From Spinacia oleracea (taxonomy: Eukaryota; Streptophyta; Magnoliopsida; Caryophyllales; Amaranthaceae), in NCBI RefSeq assembly GCF_020520425.1, contig NC_079487.1:60302719-60366718 (forward strand): a DNA stretch of 64,000 nucleotides, in the 5' to 3' direction. Positions within the stretch are counted from its first letter, which is position 1. Every line of letters starts with the position of its first letter. Below the pieces are notes generated by a model. It was given only the letters and a program-made list of their open reading frames with translations, ran no database searches and had not been told where the DNA came from. Shown here in pieces: positions 1 through 12,683 of the stretch. Position numbers and translations under genes: made by a program.

Positions 1-1064
1 ATTATCTACTGTAACTTCGCAACATTTTAAATTCAAGCCGAACATTAACGAATTCTGGTACTTGAAGGAATAACAACCGTGTTGAGATCAATTTGCAGAT
101 TCAAATGATACCTGATTTTGAGCATGAATTTTCAAATTCGAGTAAAGAACTGAGTGCCGCAAAATAAATTTGAAGCAATACTTTGTTTACTTTTAGATCA
201 TTTATATTTACCTTTTTCAGTTTTTGCTTTACTTTTGAGTTAGATAATCACTACGTGCAACAAAATTATAATGGAACAACCCCCACCAACTGAACAACAC
301 CAATAAATTTTCTCTACAACAGCTTCTAAAGCACCTAATTCCAGTTTTACACAAATTTTTTCTAAAACAGTTTCTAAATCAGCTAATTCCAAAACCAAAA
401 CTGACTATCAACTCACAATCAAATTCAAAAGTAAACAAAACATTGTTCAAAACTACACTTAATATACTGAGAAGTAAACAAAATATCTTCAAAATTAATC
501 AAAAGTTAGGTTAAATTACCTTAGAAGTTCAATCGCCGGAAAAATCGAAGCTCCGGCACCAGAAAATGCAATGTTCAAGCTGCAAATTCATCAAAATAGT
601 AGGATTAACATGTTGTGGTGTAATTTGTAGAGACTCGAGCAAAAACCGCAGAAATTCAAGCAAAACCGCAGAAACTCGGGCAAAAATCACAGAATTTCGA
701 GCAAAAATCAAGCAATTTCGACATTTAAAAGGAACAAAATCGAAAGAATTAAGTAAAAGTACCTCAAAATATTTGTAATCTTCGCGAAATTAAGATATAA
801 TTGGCGATTTTTGAAGTAGTCCAAGCAAATCGGTTGAGGAGAGAGACAATCGCGTTTGAATTTGAGTGAGGAGAGAGAAATGAACGTGAGTGAGTGAGTG
901 TTGTAGAGAGAGAAAATGTCAGCTCAGTGACTCAGTCGGGAGATTGAAAAGAACCATACGATCTCAGCCGCTCGTTTCACCCAAATCTAACGGTTCGCAG
1001 AGGTTCTCATTATAAGGTGGTTCGCATCTTAAGGGAGGTAACCTGGTCCTATATACATACATAT
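1..1064. other. Unassigned AT-rich flank with CT-rich minus-strand leader-like segment
   Basis: No convincing coding region is seen. Read on the minus strand, 830-1000 is rich in CT runs resembling a plant 5' leader, so a gene or transposon reading leftward out of the window is possible. The only ORFs are 60-70 aa and overlap a short tandem repeat. The join to the copia B element is near 1065, after a TA-rich run at about 1052-1075. Confidence 0.3.
633..718. repeat. Imperfect ~21-bp tandem repeat, four copies
   Basis: Four degenerate units with the core GAGCAAAAACCGCAGAA follow each other, drifting at a few positions. The repeat makes matching small ORFs on both strands, which are therefore not taken as genes. 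Confidence 0.6.
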
Positions 1065-4000
1065 ATATATATATTATTGAAAAGATATTTTGAAATTACT
1101 CTTCAATAGCTTTGACGAATTTGGTTTAGTTTGGTGGTAGTTGAGCATTTTGTTTTAGAAATTATAGGAAAATTCTTTATGATTCATCATTAATCGAATC
1201 AAGTACTAATTGACTTCGATCATTCCAATTTAGATATACTATATCTTATGGAGCTCGATTGTGAAATTACAACACACAATCATTGATGACCATGCTTGGT
1301 CTAAGTAATCATCAACATATCTAACCTAGATCTTTATGATTTCTTGTCAAGTGGTGATTTTATACTTTTCTATGAATCTTTGAACTAGCCAAACAGATTC
1401 AAACTGATATCACATTGAGTAAATAAACCAATATTCACTCAAATCCAGGTGATATAATAAAGTCATAAAACCTTACTTTAGCTTTGAACTCTATTGTCTA
1501 GGTGTTCTAACAATAGTTCATATCTTTTGTTACTTTCAACAAGTAAGACTAGCTAGTCTTGGATTGATCTAGAAATCAATCAACTTTCAAAAGTCCATCA
1601 CAGTAGAGCTTTTGAATGTTAACTTGTTGATATGGTCTAAGTAACAATGCCAAAGATTTGTGGAACTCAAATCAAGAGATTGATTAGAACCTAGTAAAGT
1701 TCTCTTTGTTAAAGAGTTGTTTGTTTTAATTAAGCATATTGACGCAATCCGTAAATGACCATTTCATTCAAATAAACATTGTTTTTTTTTGTTTTAATTT
1801 TTAGTCTTTCTGTGTTTGAAGCAGAAATTTAGGTATGCTGATCATGGAACAAAATAGCCATTAAGTTCCAGCCTTGAAAGGACTTAAAACAAACTAGATG
1901 ACCCTACAACTAATGTAGCAATGCCATGCTTCATTTCCCACTTATAGGCTATTAGTGTATCCTAGCTTCCATCATTTGAGTTATTAGCGAAGTAAGAACC
2001 TCAAGCGGTATATGATACCAAGGAATTTTGATTGCTAGGTCACTTCTCTTTAAACATTAACTTTTAGGTATAAACGAAATTGTAAATTCCTTTCACTCGT
2101 TCATTGTTTTCCTATTTCTTGTACCCTTTCTTATAGTCTTAAGAATTGCATTATTTAGTGGTGACTTTTATACTTTGTTAGACATGTCCAATGTCACTCC
2201 AACAAGGTTCTTACCATTTTTATTTATGTTGAATATTTTGCTTCAACTAGATGATCTTACCAGAAGCTTCTAAAGTTCTCTAAGCATCAATCTATTCGAA
2301 TGTCTAGGGACTAGACTCATTCGAGAATTAAATGGAAAAAGATATTAGGTTATTAACCATTGATAAAGATGAGAGTTTAAACTCAATGCTTTATGATCTC
2401 AAAACTACATTGTATTTTGAATTCACAAGCACCAATTGGTTTGCCATTCGACTTTTTTACTCGAAAACAACCATAAAAGTCGCTAAAAGTAACGTACATT
2501 TTAAATTTCTCACTTTCTCTCATTTCCGTGAATCGTTCTTGGATTCAATACCAATCGAGGAAATTTACTGTTATCTTTCTAAAAGGATTTACTGCAGTGG
2601 AAGACATTTAATTACAAACAATAATTATAACATACATTGAAGCATGCAAAGTCTAAACATTTATCATGAGTAATAACTTGAAAATTAAAGCAATCATGCA
2701 ATTTAAACAAGTCATTGTCATTTTATTCGAATTTATTGTTCCGGCAGGTGTGAATAAAATGAATCCAATATCCTCAAATCATTGAAGAATTAAGCACATT
2801 ATGTATTCTGGCTCAATACTAAAATATTTTAGGCAAGCAAATCCTTTGCTAATAGTTTAGAAACTACTCTTGGTTGATAGGTACGTCTAAGAACTTATTA
2901 GGTAAACCTATCCCATTTGCCACGACATAAAATGACTCCTTACTTATATCGTTGAGTTTTACCAAAACTAACATGTACTCACAATTATTTGTGTACCTTA
3001 CCCCTTTAGAATCAACAAGTAACACCTCGCTTTGGTGGAAAACTATTACTTAGATTGATGTAAAGGTTATCCAAGTAAGTGTTATTTTGGCATGGCACCT
3101 TTTAACTCAATTTTTAAAGTTTGGAACTTAAGAATCTTACTATGTTGGTTAGATTTTAAGTGAACTAAAATCCTTAATCATGCAACATAATCAAGTCATA
3201 ATCTCATGCATAATTAAGACATATTTAAAGCAATAAATAACTTAAAGCATTCATATATTTAAATGTGATCTAGTATGGCCCGACTTTATCTTGAAGCTTT
3301 AACTTCAAACTCCATCTTTGAAAATGGATTGGAAACTCCATCTTGAATTTCACCATGGGAGGCGCCATTTTCTTCAAATAGGATATGCTATAATTAAAAC
3401 TAATTACAACTATTTAATGGTACGCAGACCATATTTAAAATAAAAACTTTGGTGCATTAGACCATATTTTCTATCCTATTTGGGCCATACTAGTCACTTT
3501 CCATAACCTGCAAAACAGTACATTTACAATATACCAGTCACCCATTCATTTATCAATGAATGGCCCAAATAGCAAGTTAGTAGAAAAATCATGCATCACA
3601 TAAACATTTGCAGCAACTAATCAAGGTTCCAACAATCTACACATTATCCAGCCTTGTTAGTTCTAATCGAGTTGTTTTAACCTTAAAGGAATGTAGACCT
3701 AATCAAGAGTTTAATGACTAAAAGCTCCCACTAAAACCAAGAATTTACATGCTTTACAAATTTTAAACATAAAATTGTATTTCCTAGTCCAACCGGAAAC
3801 TTACAAATTTAATTAAAATTTAAAGCTCATATAAAATAATATTTAAATCCCTTAGTTTTATTTTCAGTTGATTAAAATTAATTAATTAAATTTATCAATT
3901 TATTAAAATAATTAGTATAACATAATTTTTAATAATTAAATTAGTAAAATTAAATTCCGAGAAAAAATTAAATTACGAAATTAAATTTAGTTAAAATCGT

Positions 4001-5217
4001 TTTCAACTGAAACATAAAGAAAACGGCCCAAAGTGCAAAGGCAAGGCCGTAGGCCGAAGCCCACGTCTCACACAAATAGCCACGCCGCAGCTCCCATGAG
4101 CCACGTGCACAAGGCAGCGCCCATGGCCTGCTTTGTTGCTGGCCGAGTGACGCACCACAACAATCAACGCACCATCACTGATGTGCTTGTTGCTGCGTGC
4201 TGGGCAGGGGCTGGGCATAGCGGCACGCAAGCTCCCTTGCTCGTTGTGCTGCTGCCTCGCCTCTTGACTTGCGCTACGATGCATCGTCGCCTTGCTCGAT
4301 CACCCGCACAGACCCGTGCCCGTCGCGCATGCTCGTGCTTGCTCATTGCCTTGTACCGCATGGGCGACGAGCTCCCTTGCTCGTCGTCGCATGCCCGCAC
4401 TATGCAACACCTCTTAAGGGTAACACTTAGCTTCCATTGCTTCGTGAGTGCAATATTAGTGATCGTTTTATAAAAACTAATAACTTTTATATTTTTAATT
4501 TAACGAAAAATTAATAATCCATATTAATTTCACTAAATTTATGCAAAAAAATCGAAAATTTATTTTTCAAATTAATTTCCGATTACATATATTCTTAGGG
4601 ATTAAAATCTAGGTCATAAAATTTTAAAAATTTTCAATTTTAACAAATTTTATGGTGGTTTTAATCATAGGATCTTAATTAAATTATCAACTAATTATGA
4701 AATTCAAAACAAATTCGAAATTATTTGAAATTCAACGAATTAATTATAATTACAAATTAAGTTGTATAATTAACAAGATTAGACCTTAAAATTGTTAAAC
4801 ATATACATTAGGTCAATCATAGATTCAAGATTTACATACAAAATTCGCAAATATTTAATTTAACATCATAAAAATTACAAATTTTGCGTTCGAAAAACTA
4901 AAACCTCCGAAAAGTCATAGTTAGGCTTCGAATTTGGGAATTATGGGTTCGGCATCAAATTTTTTTATTTTTGTCAAAATTTTAAAACGTCGTTTACATG
5001 CGAAATTCACTATAAAAACATAAGATTTCGACCATTATTGACAATACTGCCGAAAAATTCTGCGAACATATAATCAAATAATCGCACGAATTTGCAATTA
5101 ATTACAATCACGAAATTAATCACCCCTTTAATTCATTGCAAATTTATAAAATTTAATCCATGTTAACTAGAATTGTTTATAGAATTAGTTCATTGCAAAT
5201 TGTTTAAAATTTAATCC
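1065..5217 (-). mobile_element. Truncated, inverted Ty1/copia element (B), internal region only
   Basis: The reverse complement follows the internal region of copia element C step by step. Positions 1065-2640 match about 31340-32920 inverted, and 2640-5170 match the leaders at 28540-31300 (C) and 6590-9130 (A). A GC-rich block (about 4020-4440) sits at the place equivalent to those in A and C. No reading frame of useful length survives. Both ends are cut: no LTR and no primer binding site are seen at 5217, and the pol end stops at 1065 at a point equivalent to the end of the protease/integrase part. It belongs to the decayed C-like subfamily, because it shares C's eroded stretch rather than A's readable gag. 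Confidence 0.8.
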
Positions 5218-6548
5218 AAGGAAATAATGCCCTTGGTCCAAGTATGCATTTAATTTTAAGTCTAATAAATGCTGTTCAGTATTAATTAACAAGTTAATAA
5301 TTCAGTGAGATCAAGTGAGCTGAATGCCTAGCTAGAGGCCGCTTCAGTTCAAGTGGAATTAATGATATTAATCCACAGCTTACTCTTGACTGAACCCGTA
5401 GAGTCACACAAATAGTACGTAAACGGATCAAGTATTTAATGGCATTAAATACTCCATCTATGGATATTCGGAATCGACGGATCTTGGTTTCAGTGGGAGC
5501 TCAGATCGTCAAAAGCAAGAAATGAATACTCCGGAAACAATGATATTGCCGGAAACGGAAATATGGATCGTATCGGAAATATAAATATTATCCAAGTCGT
5601 AGATGTTGCCGGAAACGGAAACATAGTACGTATCGGAAAATATTATCGAAATCGGAAAATAATTCCGGAAACGGAAATATTAAATATTTGTTCGAAACGG
5701 AAATTAATTCCGGAATCGGAAATATTAAATATTGTTCGTATCGGAAATGAATTCCGGAATCGGGAATTTAATCGGAAAGCGTATCGTACGAAATAGCATC
5801 GGACGAGGCTTGCTAGGCGAAGGCCCAACACGAAGCCAGGCCATCGCCCAGCAAGCCAACACATCCAATAACACGCCAAGCCTCGACCAGGCCTAGCGCA
5901 AGGCCAGGCCCAGCCAAGCCTTGGCGCGCGCGAGCTCAGCGATGGGCTGCGAGCAAGTGGGCCTCAGCGTTGTGCGCTGTGCGTGGGCCGCAAGGCTTGC
6001 GCATGGGCGTGCGGTACTTGTGCGCTGCTCGTGTGCGTGTTACACGAATCCTACAGCTATCGGGATTCGTCATATGATTAAATCCTAATCCTAATCGATA
6101 AAGTTTATTTAATAGAGTCCTAGCAGGATTCTAATTAAACTAAATTAGTATTCTAATAGGATTATAAGTCCTTTTCCATAAACTCTGTAAATAGGTGCCT
6201 AGGGTCACAAATTTATACATAATATTGAAGTATTCAAAGGTAAGATTTTGAAGCAAAAATCAGCCAAACACTTGCAACCATTTTAGCCGAAAATTCCTAG
6301 GAACCTTAAGGGCGATTCTAGTTGGTCAAGCTTAAGGCGGATCCGGACGTGCTGTGGACTATCTACGGAGGGACGACACTTGGAGTCCTAAAGACTTGTT
6401 CTTGTTCGGTTCGGGCGCAGCTAGGAAAGGCACGCTACAAAGTGTATGCATCTAAATTATGCTATATGATTATGTGTAAATAATATGTTTTCTGGCATTA
6501 AGGTTTTCCGCATGATTTATGTTTTGTCATATGTATCATAACCTAACA
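5218..6548 (+). repeat. 5' LTR of copia element A
   Basis: It is a direct repeat of 14067-15403 and ends in ACCTAACA. The canonical TG start is missing; the preceding bases are CC. The middle (5520-5790) carries many short CGGAAATAT-type repeats, followed by a GC-rich tract (5800-6040). The promoter TATA present in the 3' LTR (TATAAATA, 15041-15048) is changed here to TGTAAATA (6186-6193), which probably weakens transcription. Confidence 0.9.
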
Positions 6549-6549
6549 G

Positions 6550-6563
6550 TGGTATCACGAGCC
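6550..6563 (+). other. Primer binding site of copia A (initiator tRNA-Met type)
   Basis: TGGTATCACGAGCC follows the 5' LTR by one base. It is close to the common plant copia primer site complementary to the 3' end of initiator tRNA-Met (TGGTATCAGAGC), with a one-base difference. Confidence 0.8.
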
Positions 6564-9244
6564 TCTTATTATTTTCATAATCTAAATTGCATGACATGGT
6601 TAAATTTTACAAATTTGCAAAGAATTAAAAGGGGTGATTAATTTTCGTAATTGTTAATTAATTGCAAATTGCGTTTATTTAATTATACGTATGCAGTTTT
6701 TCGGCAGTTTATTCGTTACTCATCCAAATCGAGTGATTTTTGTGTCAATTCCGCATGTAAAAGGCATTCTAAAATTTTGACAAAAACAATATTTTTCGGC
6801 CGAACCCAGAATTCCCAAATTCGAAGCCTAACTATGACTTTTCGGAGGTTTTAGTTTTTCGAACGCAAAAGTTTGTAAATTTAAGATGTTAAATTAAATA
6901 TTTGCGATTCTTGTTGATAAATCTTGAGTTTTTTTATTGACCTACAGTATATGTTTAACAAATTTGAATGCCTAGACTTGTTATTTATACAACCTAATTT
7001 GTAATTATGATTAATTTGTTGAAATTCGAATAATTTAGAATTGATTTGTTTTTCATAATTAATTAATAATTTAATTAGGTATCCATGATTAAAAACCACC
7101 ATAAAAATTGTTAATTTATGTTAAATTTTAAATTTTTAGGACCTAGATTTGAATCCATGTTAATCGGAAATTAATTGATTAATAAATTTTCGATTTTTCG
7201 CCCTAAAATTATGAAATTGATATGTTTTATTAATTTATCATTAATTTTGAATTAAAAATTTTAAATTTTATGAAAAACGCCCATAAATGTTTCACGCACA
7301 AAGCAATGGAAGCTACGTGTTACCCTTAAGGGGTGTTGTATAGTGCGGGCACGCGACGACGAGCAAGGGAGCTCGTCGCCCGTGTGGTACGAATGCAGCG
7401 AGCAAAGGCATGGCGTGCGCACGAGGCAAGGGAGCCTGGGCATGTGTGCTATGTGCTAAGGGCGAAGGGCGATGGGCGTGGCACATGACGAGGCGCGCGA
7501 GCGAGGGCGAGAGGTGGGTCGCCCAGCGATCGCTGCTCTGCGCACCAACGAGCGCTGCCTCGCCACGAGAGCTTGCTTGCGCCTAGCGAGCGAGCACACC
7601 TTCGGTAGCTACTGCGATGCATGCGGGCGAGCAGGTTGCGCGCAAGCGTGGCTTGGCTTGCTGCGTTTGCCCGCGGCTGCTGCTCCATTGTGCCATGGGC
7701 ATGCGATCGGTCGTGCACTCGATGGGGCTTGGGCGCAAGCCCAAGTGCTCGTCGTGTTACGATTGAGTCGTTTTGAATTTTAATTTGAAATTTTCAGTTC
7801 GGAAATAATTTTAATTAATTTTAAAATTAATAATTTAAATTTTTTTCTCGGATTTTAATTTTGAATATTATAATTATTATAAATTTTAATTTATACTAAT
7901 TATTTTACTAAAATTTAACCTTGAATGAATTTAAATTCATTTAATTCAACTGAAAAATAAATTAAATAAATGGATTCGATTATAATTTTATATGAGCTTC
8001 AAATTTTAATTAAACTTGTATGTTTCCGGTTAGACTAGAAATACATTTTTATGTTTAAAATTAGTAAAGCATATAAAGTTATTGGTTTAAGTGGGAGCAA
8101 TTTTATTCATAAACTCTTGATTAGGTCTACAAATCCCTTAAGGTTAAACAACTTGATTAGAATTAATAAGGACTGAATAATTGGTAGATTATTGGTGCCC
8201 TTGATTAATTGCTGCAAATATTTATGTGATGCATAACGTGTTTTACTAACTAGCTATGTGGGCCATTCATGATAATGAATGGGTGAATGGTATATATTGT
8301 ATATGTACTATTTTTCAGGTTATGAAGCGACTAGTATGGCCCAAATAGGATAGAAAATATGGTCTGCGTACCATTAATTTCAATGTAATTGGTCTAATGC
8401 ACCAAAATTTGTTTTTTAAATTCAAATATGGTCTGCGTACCATCAAATAGTTGTAATTAGTTTAATTATAGCTTATCCTATTTGAAGAAAATGGCACCTC
8501 CCACGGTGAAATTCAAGACGGAGTTTCCAATCCATTTTCAAGACGGACTTTGAAGTTGAAGCTTCAAGATGAAGTAGGGCCATACTAGATCACATTTATC
8601 TTATGCATGTTTGAAGTTATTTATTGCTCTTAAATATGTCTTAATTATGCATGAGATTGTGGCTTGATTATGTTGCATGATTAAGGATTTTAGTTCACTT
8701 AAAATCTAACCAACATAGTAAGAGCCTTAAGTTCCAAACTTTAAAAATTGAGTTAAAATGTGCCATGGCAAAATAACACTTACTTGGATAACCTTTAAAT
8801 CAATCTAGTAATAGTTTTACGCTCAGCGAGGTGTTACTTATTGATCCTGAAGGGGTAAGGTACACAAATAATTGTGAGTACATGTTAGTTTTGGTGAAAC
8901 TCAATGATATAAGTAAGGAGTCCTATTATGTCGTGGCAAAATCGATAGGTTTACCTAATAAGCTCTTAGACGTACCTATTAACCAAGAGTAGTTTCTAGA
9001 CTATTAGCAAAAGGCTTTTGCTTACCTAAAAGATTTTAGAATTGATTCTAAATACATAATGTGCTTAATTCTTCAATGGTTTTTAGGATCTTGGAATCAT
9101 TTTATTCACACCTGCCGGAACACATAACTTGAATAAAATGCTTAATGAACATTAAATTATGCATGCATGCTAGAATTTAAGTTTATTAAGAGAAACTGTG
9201 AATGATTATTTATTTGTTTATTCTTTTTCAATTGTAGTTTTACT
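6564..9244 (+). other. Long untranslated leader of copia A with GC-rich block
   Basis: This 2.7-kb stretch lies between primer site and gag. It is AT-rich except for an abrupt GC-rich block at about 7290-7765. ORFs there (up to 103 aa) exist on both strands and are arginine/alanine-rich products of composition, so none is called a gene. The same layout occurs inverted in B (block 4020-4440) and in C (block 29250-29960). Confidence 0.7.
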
Positions 9245-10195
9245 ATGGCAAACAACAATCAAAACATCATCATGGGTTCTGAGCTTATGGTCAAGCTGAA
9301 CCTAACAAATTTTCTTGAATGGGAAGCTAAGCTAATTGAAATAGTCAGACTCAATGGACTTGAGTATGTACTGTTACATCCCATGCCAAGCTACTATGCC
9401 AGAGACATGACCCCTGAAAGATTTTCCGCCTGGGATGCGGATCTCAAAAAGGATATGAGTCTCATGTTGAACAATATCCCTGATGAATGGGCTAGAAGGT
9501 TTGTAGCTTACAAACCTTTTACGCTCATCAAGAATTTGAGGGATATCTGTCGTGGAAGCACGGAGGGCAGGGACCTGAACGTCCATGAGTTGATTGAATC
9601 AATGTCTGGTCTAAAGGTTAGTTCTCCCAACAGGTGTTATAGGATGGAGGTCCAAGAAACACATGTTCAGCTCCTTCGCACTAAACAAAGGGTAGGCGTC
9701 CCACTAAGGTTCCATGTGGAGCTTATGCTTTCATATTTTGATCGCCTAAGTCTACTAGGAACCCCAATAAGCGAAAGGATGGCAGTCTCTATCTTGCTCA
9801 ATTCACTGCACAGTGGGTTTGGTCGCTTCAGGCAACTATACCTAAGTGAACCAAGAGAAGAAACAGTTGCAGAATTTGATCACCTTGTCAGAAAGGCTAA
9901 GATAATATTCGACTGTGAAGCCAAACATTTACTCAAGGCTAAAGGGAGACCCTTCAAGAAAGGTGGAAAGTCTAAGGGCAATGCTAAATTAAAGCAGGAC
10001 AAGTCCACATCAAGCTGTCTTTATTGTGATGGAATAGGCCACTACAAAAGAGAATGTCCAAAGCTAAAGGAAGATCAGAAGAACGGAACAGTCGTTCCAT
10101 CTTCAGGTATTCTCGTTATAGACTGTATACTTGCTAATTCAACTTCTTGGGTATTAGATACAGGTTGTGGCTCACACTTATGTTCCAATCCATAG
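9245..10195 (+). pseudogene. copia A gag (capsid, zinc knuckle) and start of protease
   Basis: The frame opens with MANNNQNIIMGSELMVKLN and reads 316 codons. A UBN2-type copia gag is followed by the zinc knuckle CLYCDGIGHYKRECP (CX2CX4HX4C, about residues 260-275), which packages element RNA. Near the end comes the aspartic protease signature VLDTGCGSHLC, with the active-site Asp-Thr-Gly. A TAG ends the frame inside the protease. Protease-like sequence continues in this frame (10196-10320), and the coding frame then shifts before 10437. This is the best preserved gag of the three related copia copies in the window. Family assignment is firm; the lineage within copia was not determined. Confidence 0.85.
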
Positions 10196-10436
10196 GGACT
10201 AAGAAGAAGTAGAAGGTTAAGCAAGGGTGAAGTCGACCTACGAGTGGGAAATGGAGCACGGATTGCTGCATTAGCTGTAGGAACTTATTATTTGTCGTTG
10301 CCCTTTGGGCTAGTTTTGGGAAGACTGTTTCCATGTTCCAAGTCTTACTAAAAACATCATTTCTGTTTCATGCTTAGATGCTAAGGGATTTTCCTTTTTA
10401 ATAAAAGACAATAGTTGTTCGTTTTATTTTAAAGAG

Positions 10437-11513
10437 ATGTTTTATGGATCTGCTAGATTAGTCAATGGACTTTATTTATTAGAACACGACAAACAAGTTT
10501 ATAACATAAATACCAAAAAGGCCAAAAAGGATGATTCATATCTCACCTATCTGTGGCATTGTCGATTAGGCCATATTAACTTGAAACGCATGGAAAGACT
10601 TCAAAAGGAAGGCATTCTAGAACCATTTGACTTAGAGGATTATGGTAAGTGCGAATCATGTTTACTTGGCAAAATGACAAAACAACCTTTCTCTAAAATT
10701 GGAGAAAGAGCAACTGAACTATTGGGTTTAATCCATACATATGTATGTGGACCAATGAGTACAAATGCTAGAGGTGGTTTCAGCTACTTTATCACTTTCA
10801 CTGATGACTTCCGTAGATATGGTTATGTCTACCTAATGAAGCATAAGTCTGAATCCGTAGATAGAGGCGGTGAATATCTGAGCTATGAATTTGATGACCA
10901 TCTGAAAGAATGTGGAATTCTATCAGAATTGACTCCTCCTGGAACACCACAATGGAACGGTGTGTCGGAACGGAGGAATAGAACCTTGCTAGACATGGTT
11001 AGATAAATGATGGGTCAGGCCGAACTTCCAATAGAATTTTGGGGACATGAACTAAATACGGCTGCACTCACTATAAATAGAGCTCCGTCTAAAGCTGCTG
11101 AAAAGACTCCATATGAGTTATGGTTTGGAAAGCCTCCAAATGTGTCTTTTCTTAAGATTTGGGGATGTGAAGTATACGTCAAAAGATTAATTTCAGACAA
11201 ACTTCATCCAAAATCTGACAAATGTATCCTTGTGGGCTATCCAAAGGAAACAAAGGGGTATTACTTCTACAATACATCTGAGAACAAGGTGTTTGTTGCT
11301 CGAGATGGTATCTTTTTGGAAAAGAATCACATTTCCAAAATGACAAGTGGGAGAAAAGTAGACCTCGAAGAAATTCGAGTCGAACAACAAACTCTAGAGA
11401 ATGCTCAGGATGACATTCAGGATGAAACTCAGAGATCTTTAGAAGTATCTGGTGAGAATCATGGACAATCTAGAAATGTAACCCCGCGTAGATCGCAAAG
11501 ATATAGATCTTAA
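10437..11513 (+). pseudogene. copia A integrase (two in-frame pieces)
   Basis: The GAG_pre-integrase zinc finger is seen as WHCRLGHINLKRM followed by CESCLLGK (HHCC pattern). The core starts with FTDDF (first catalytic Asp) and has the second Asp in VDRGGEYLS and PQWNGVSERRNRTLLDMVR (last catalytic Glu). Between the first and second Asp the usual spacer is about 25-30 residues too short, an in-frame internal deletion at about 10855. A TAA at 11004-11006 splits the domain; the downstream piece (11007-11513) holds the core C-terminus (FWGHELNTAALTINRAPSKA) and the acidic linker, ending in TAA. Integrase inserts element cDNA; this copy should be inactive. Confidence 0.85.
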
Positions 11514-11534
11514 CTGGAAAGGTACTTAGGTATT

Positions 11535-12683
11535 TTGACAAACGAGAGCTATGACGTTCTATTACTTGAAAGTGATGAACCTGCGACTTACAAACAAGCT
11601 ATGATGAGCCCTAGCTTCAAGCAATGGCATGAAGCCATGCAATCTGAATTAGACTCCATGTCTGAAAACCAAGTATGGGATTTGGTCGATTTGCCAGATG
11701 GCTACCAAGCCATAGGAAGCAAATGGGTTTTCAAACTGAAAAAGGACAAGGATGGAAAACTTGAAGTTTTCAAAGCTAGATTGGTTGTAAAAGGTTACAG
11801 GCAAGTCCACGGAGTGGATTACGATGAAACCTTTTCACCAGTTGCAATGCTAAAGTCTATTCAGATAATGTTAGCAATTGCTGCATATTACGATTACGAT
11901 ATATGGCAGATGGATGTCAAAACCGCTTTCTTAAATGGCGTTTTAACATAAACTGTGTTTATGACACAGCCTGAGGGTTTTGAGGATCCAAAGAATGCTA
12001 AAAAGGTATGCAAGCTTAAGAAATCAATCTACGGATTGAAGCAGGCATCCAGGAGCTGGAATATACGTTTTGATGAAGCTGTCAGTGACTTTGGTTTCAT
12101 CAAGAACGCAGACGAATCTTGTGTATACAAGAAGGTTAGTGGGAGCAAAATTGCTGCTTTTCTAGTATTATATGTCAACGACATATTACTTATCGGAAAT
12201 GACATTCCTATGTTAAACTCTGTCAAGATTTGGCTCGGGAAATGTTTTTCGATGAAGGATCTAGGAGAAGCACAGTACATACTGGGCATCAAGATTTACA
12301 GAGATAGATCTAAAAAGATGATTGGACTTAGTCAAAGCACTTATATCAATAAGGTGCTTGAAAGGTTCAAGATGGCAGACTCAAAGCGAGGCTACCTACC
12401 CATGTCTCATGGAATGACTCTAAGCAAGACTCAGTGCCCAAAAACACTTGATGAGCGTAGACGAATGAGTGGGATTCCATATGCATCATTGATTGGTTCA
12501 ATGACGAATGAGTGGGATTCCATATGCATCATTGATTGGTTCAATAATGTATGCTATGATATGTACACGCCCGGATGTTGCGTACGCACTCAGTGCTACG
12601 AGCATATACCAGTCAGACCCAGGAGAGGCACATTGGACTGCTGCCAAGAAACTTCTGAAGTACCTGAAAAGGCACAAAGATGA
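11535..12683 (+). pseudogene. copia A reverse transcriptase (two in-frame pieces)
   Basis: The first piece (11535-11951) contains KQWHEAMQSELDSM, GSKWVFKLKKDKDGK, KARLVVKGYRQVHGVDY and the polymerase motif QMDVKTAFLNG. A TAA at 11949-11951 interrupts it. The second piece (11955-12683) has KLKKSIYGLKQASRSWN and the catalytic box as YVNDILLIGND. The family box is YVDD, so the first catalytic Asp of the pair is replaced by Asn. After about 12504 the frame is shifted by a 43-bp tandem duplication, and the last ~60 codons of this ORF are out of register. Confidence 0.85.
12461..12546 (+). repeat. 43-bp tandem duplication inside pol
   Basis: The block beginning ACGAATGAGTGGGATTCC at 12461 recurs at 12504, head to tail. 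The unit length is not a multiple of three, so it moves pol from the frame used up to 12.5 kb into the next one. Confidence 0.9.

Noticed and set aside
633..718. Possible CRISPR-like short repeats
   Set aside because: Units are adjacent, degenerate and have no spacers; the genome is a plant genome.
4003..4473. ORFs of 78-146 aa in the GC-rich block of copia B
   Set aside because: They lie in a non-coding leader block, overlap on both strands and are not conserved between copies A, B and C.
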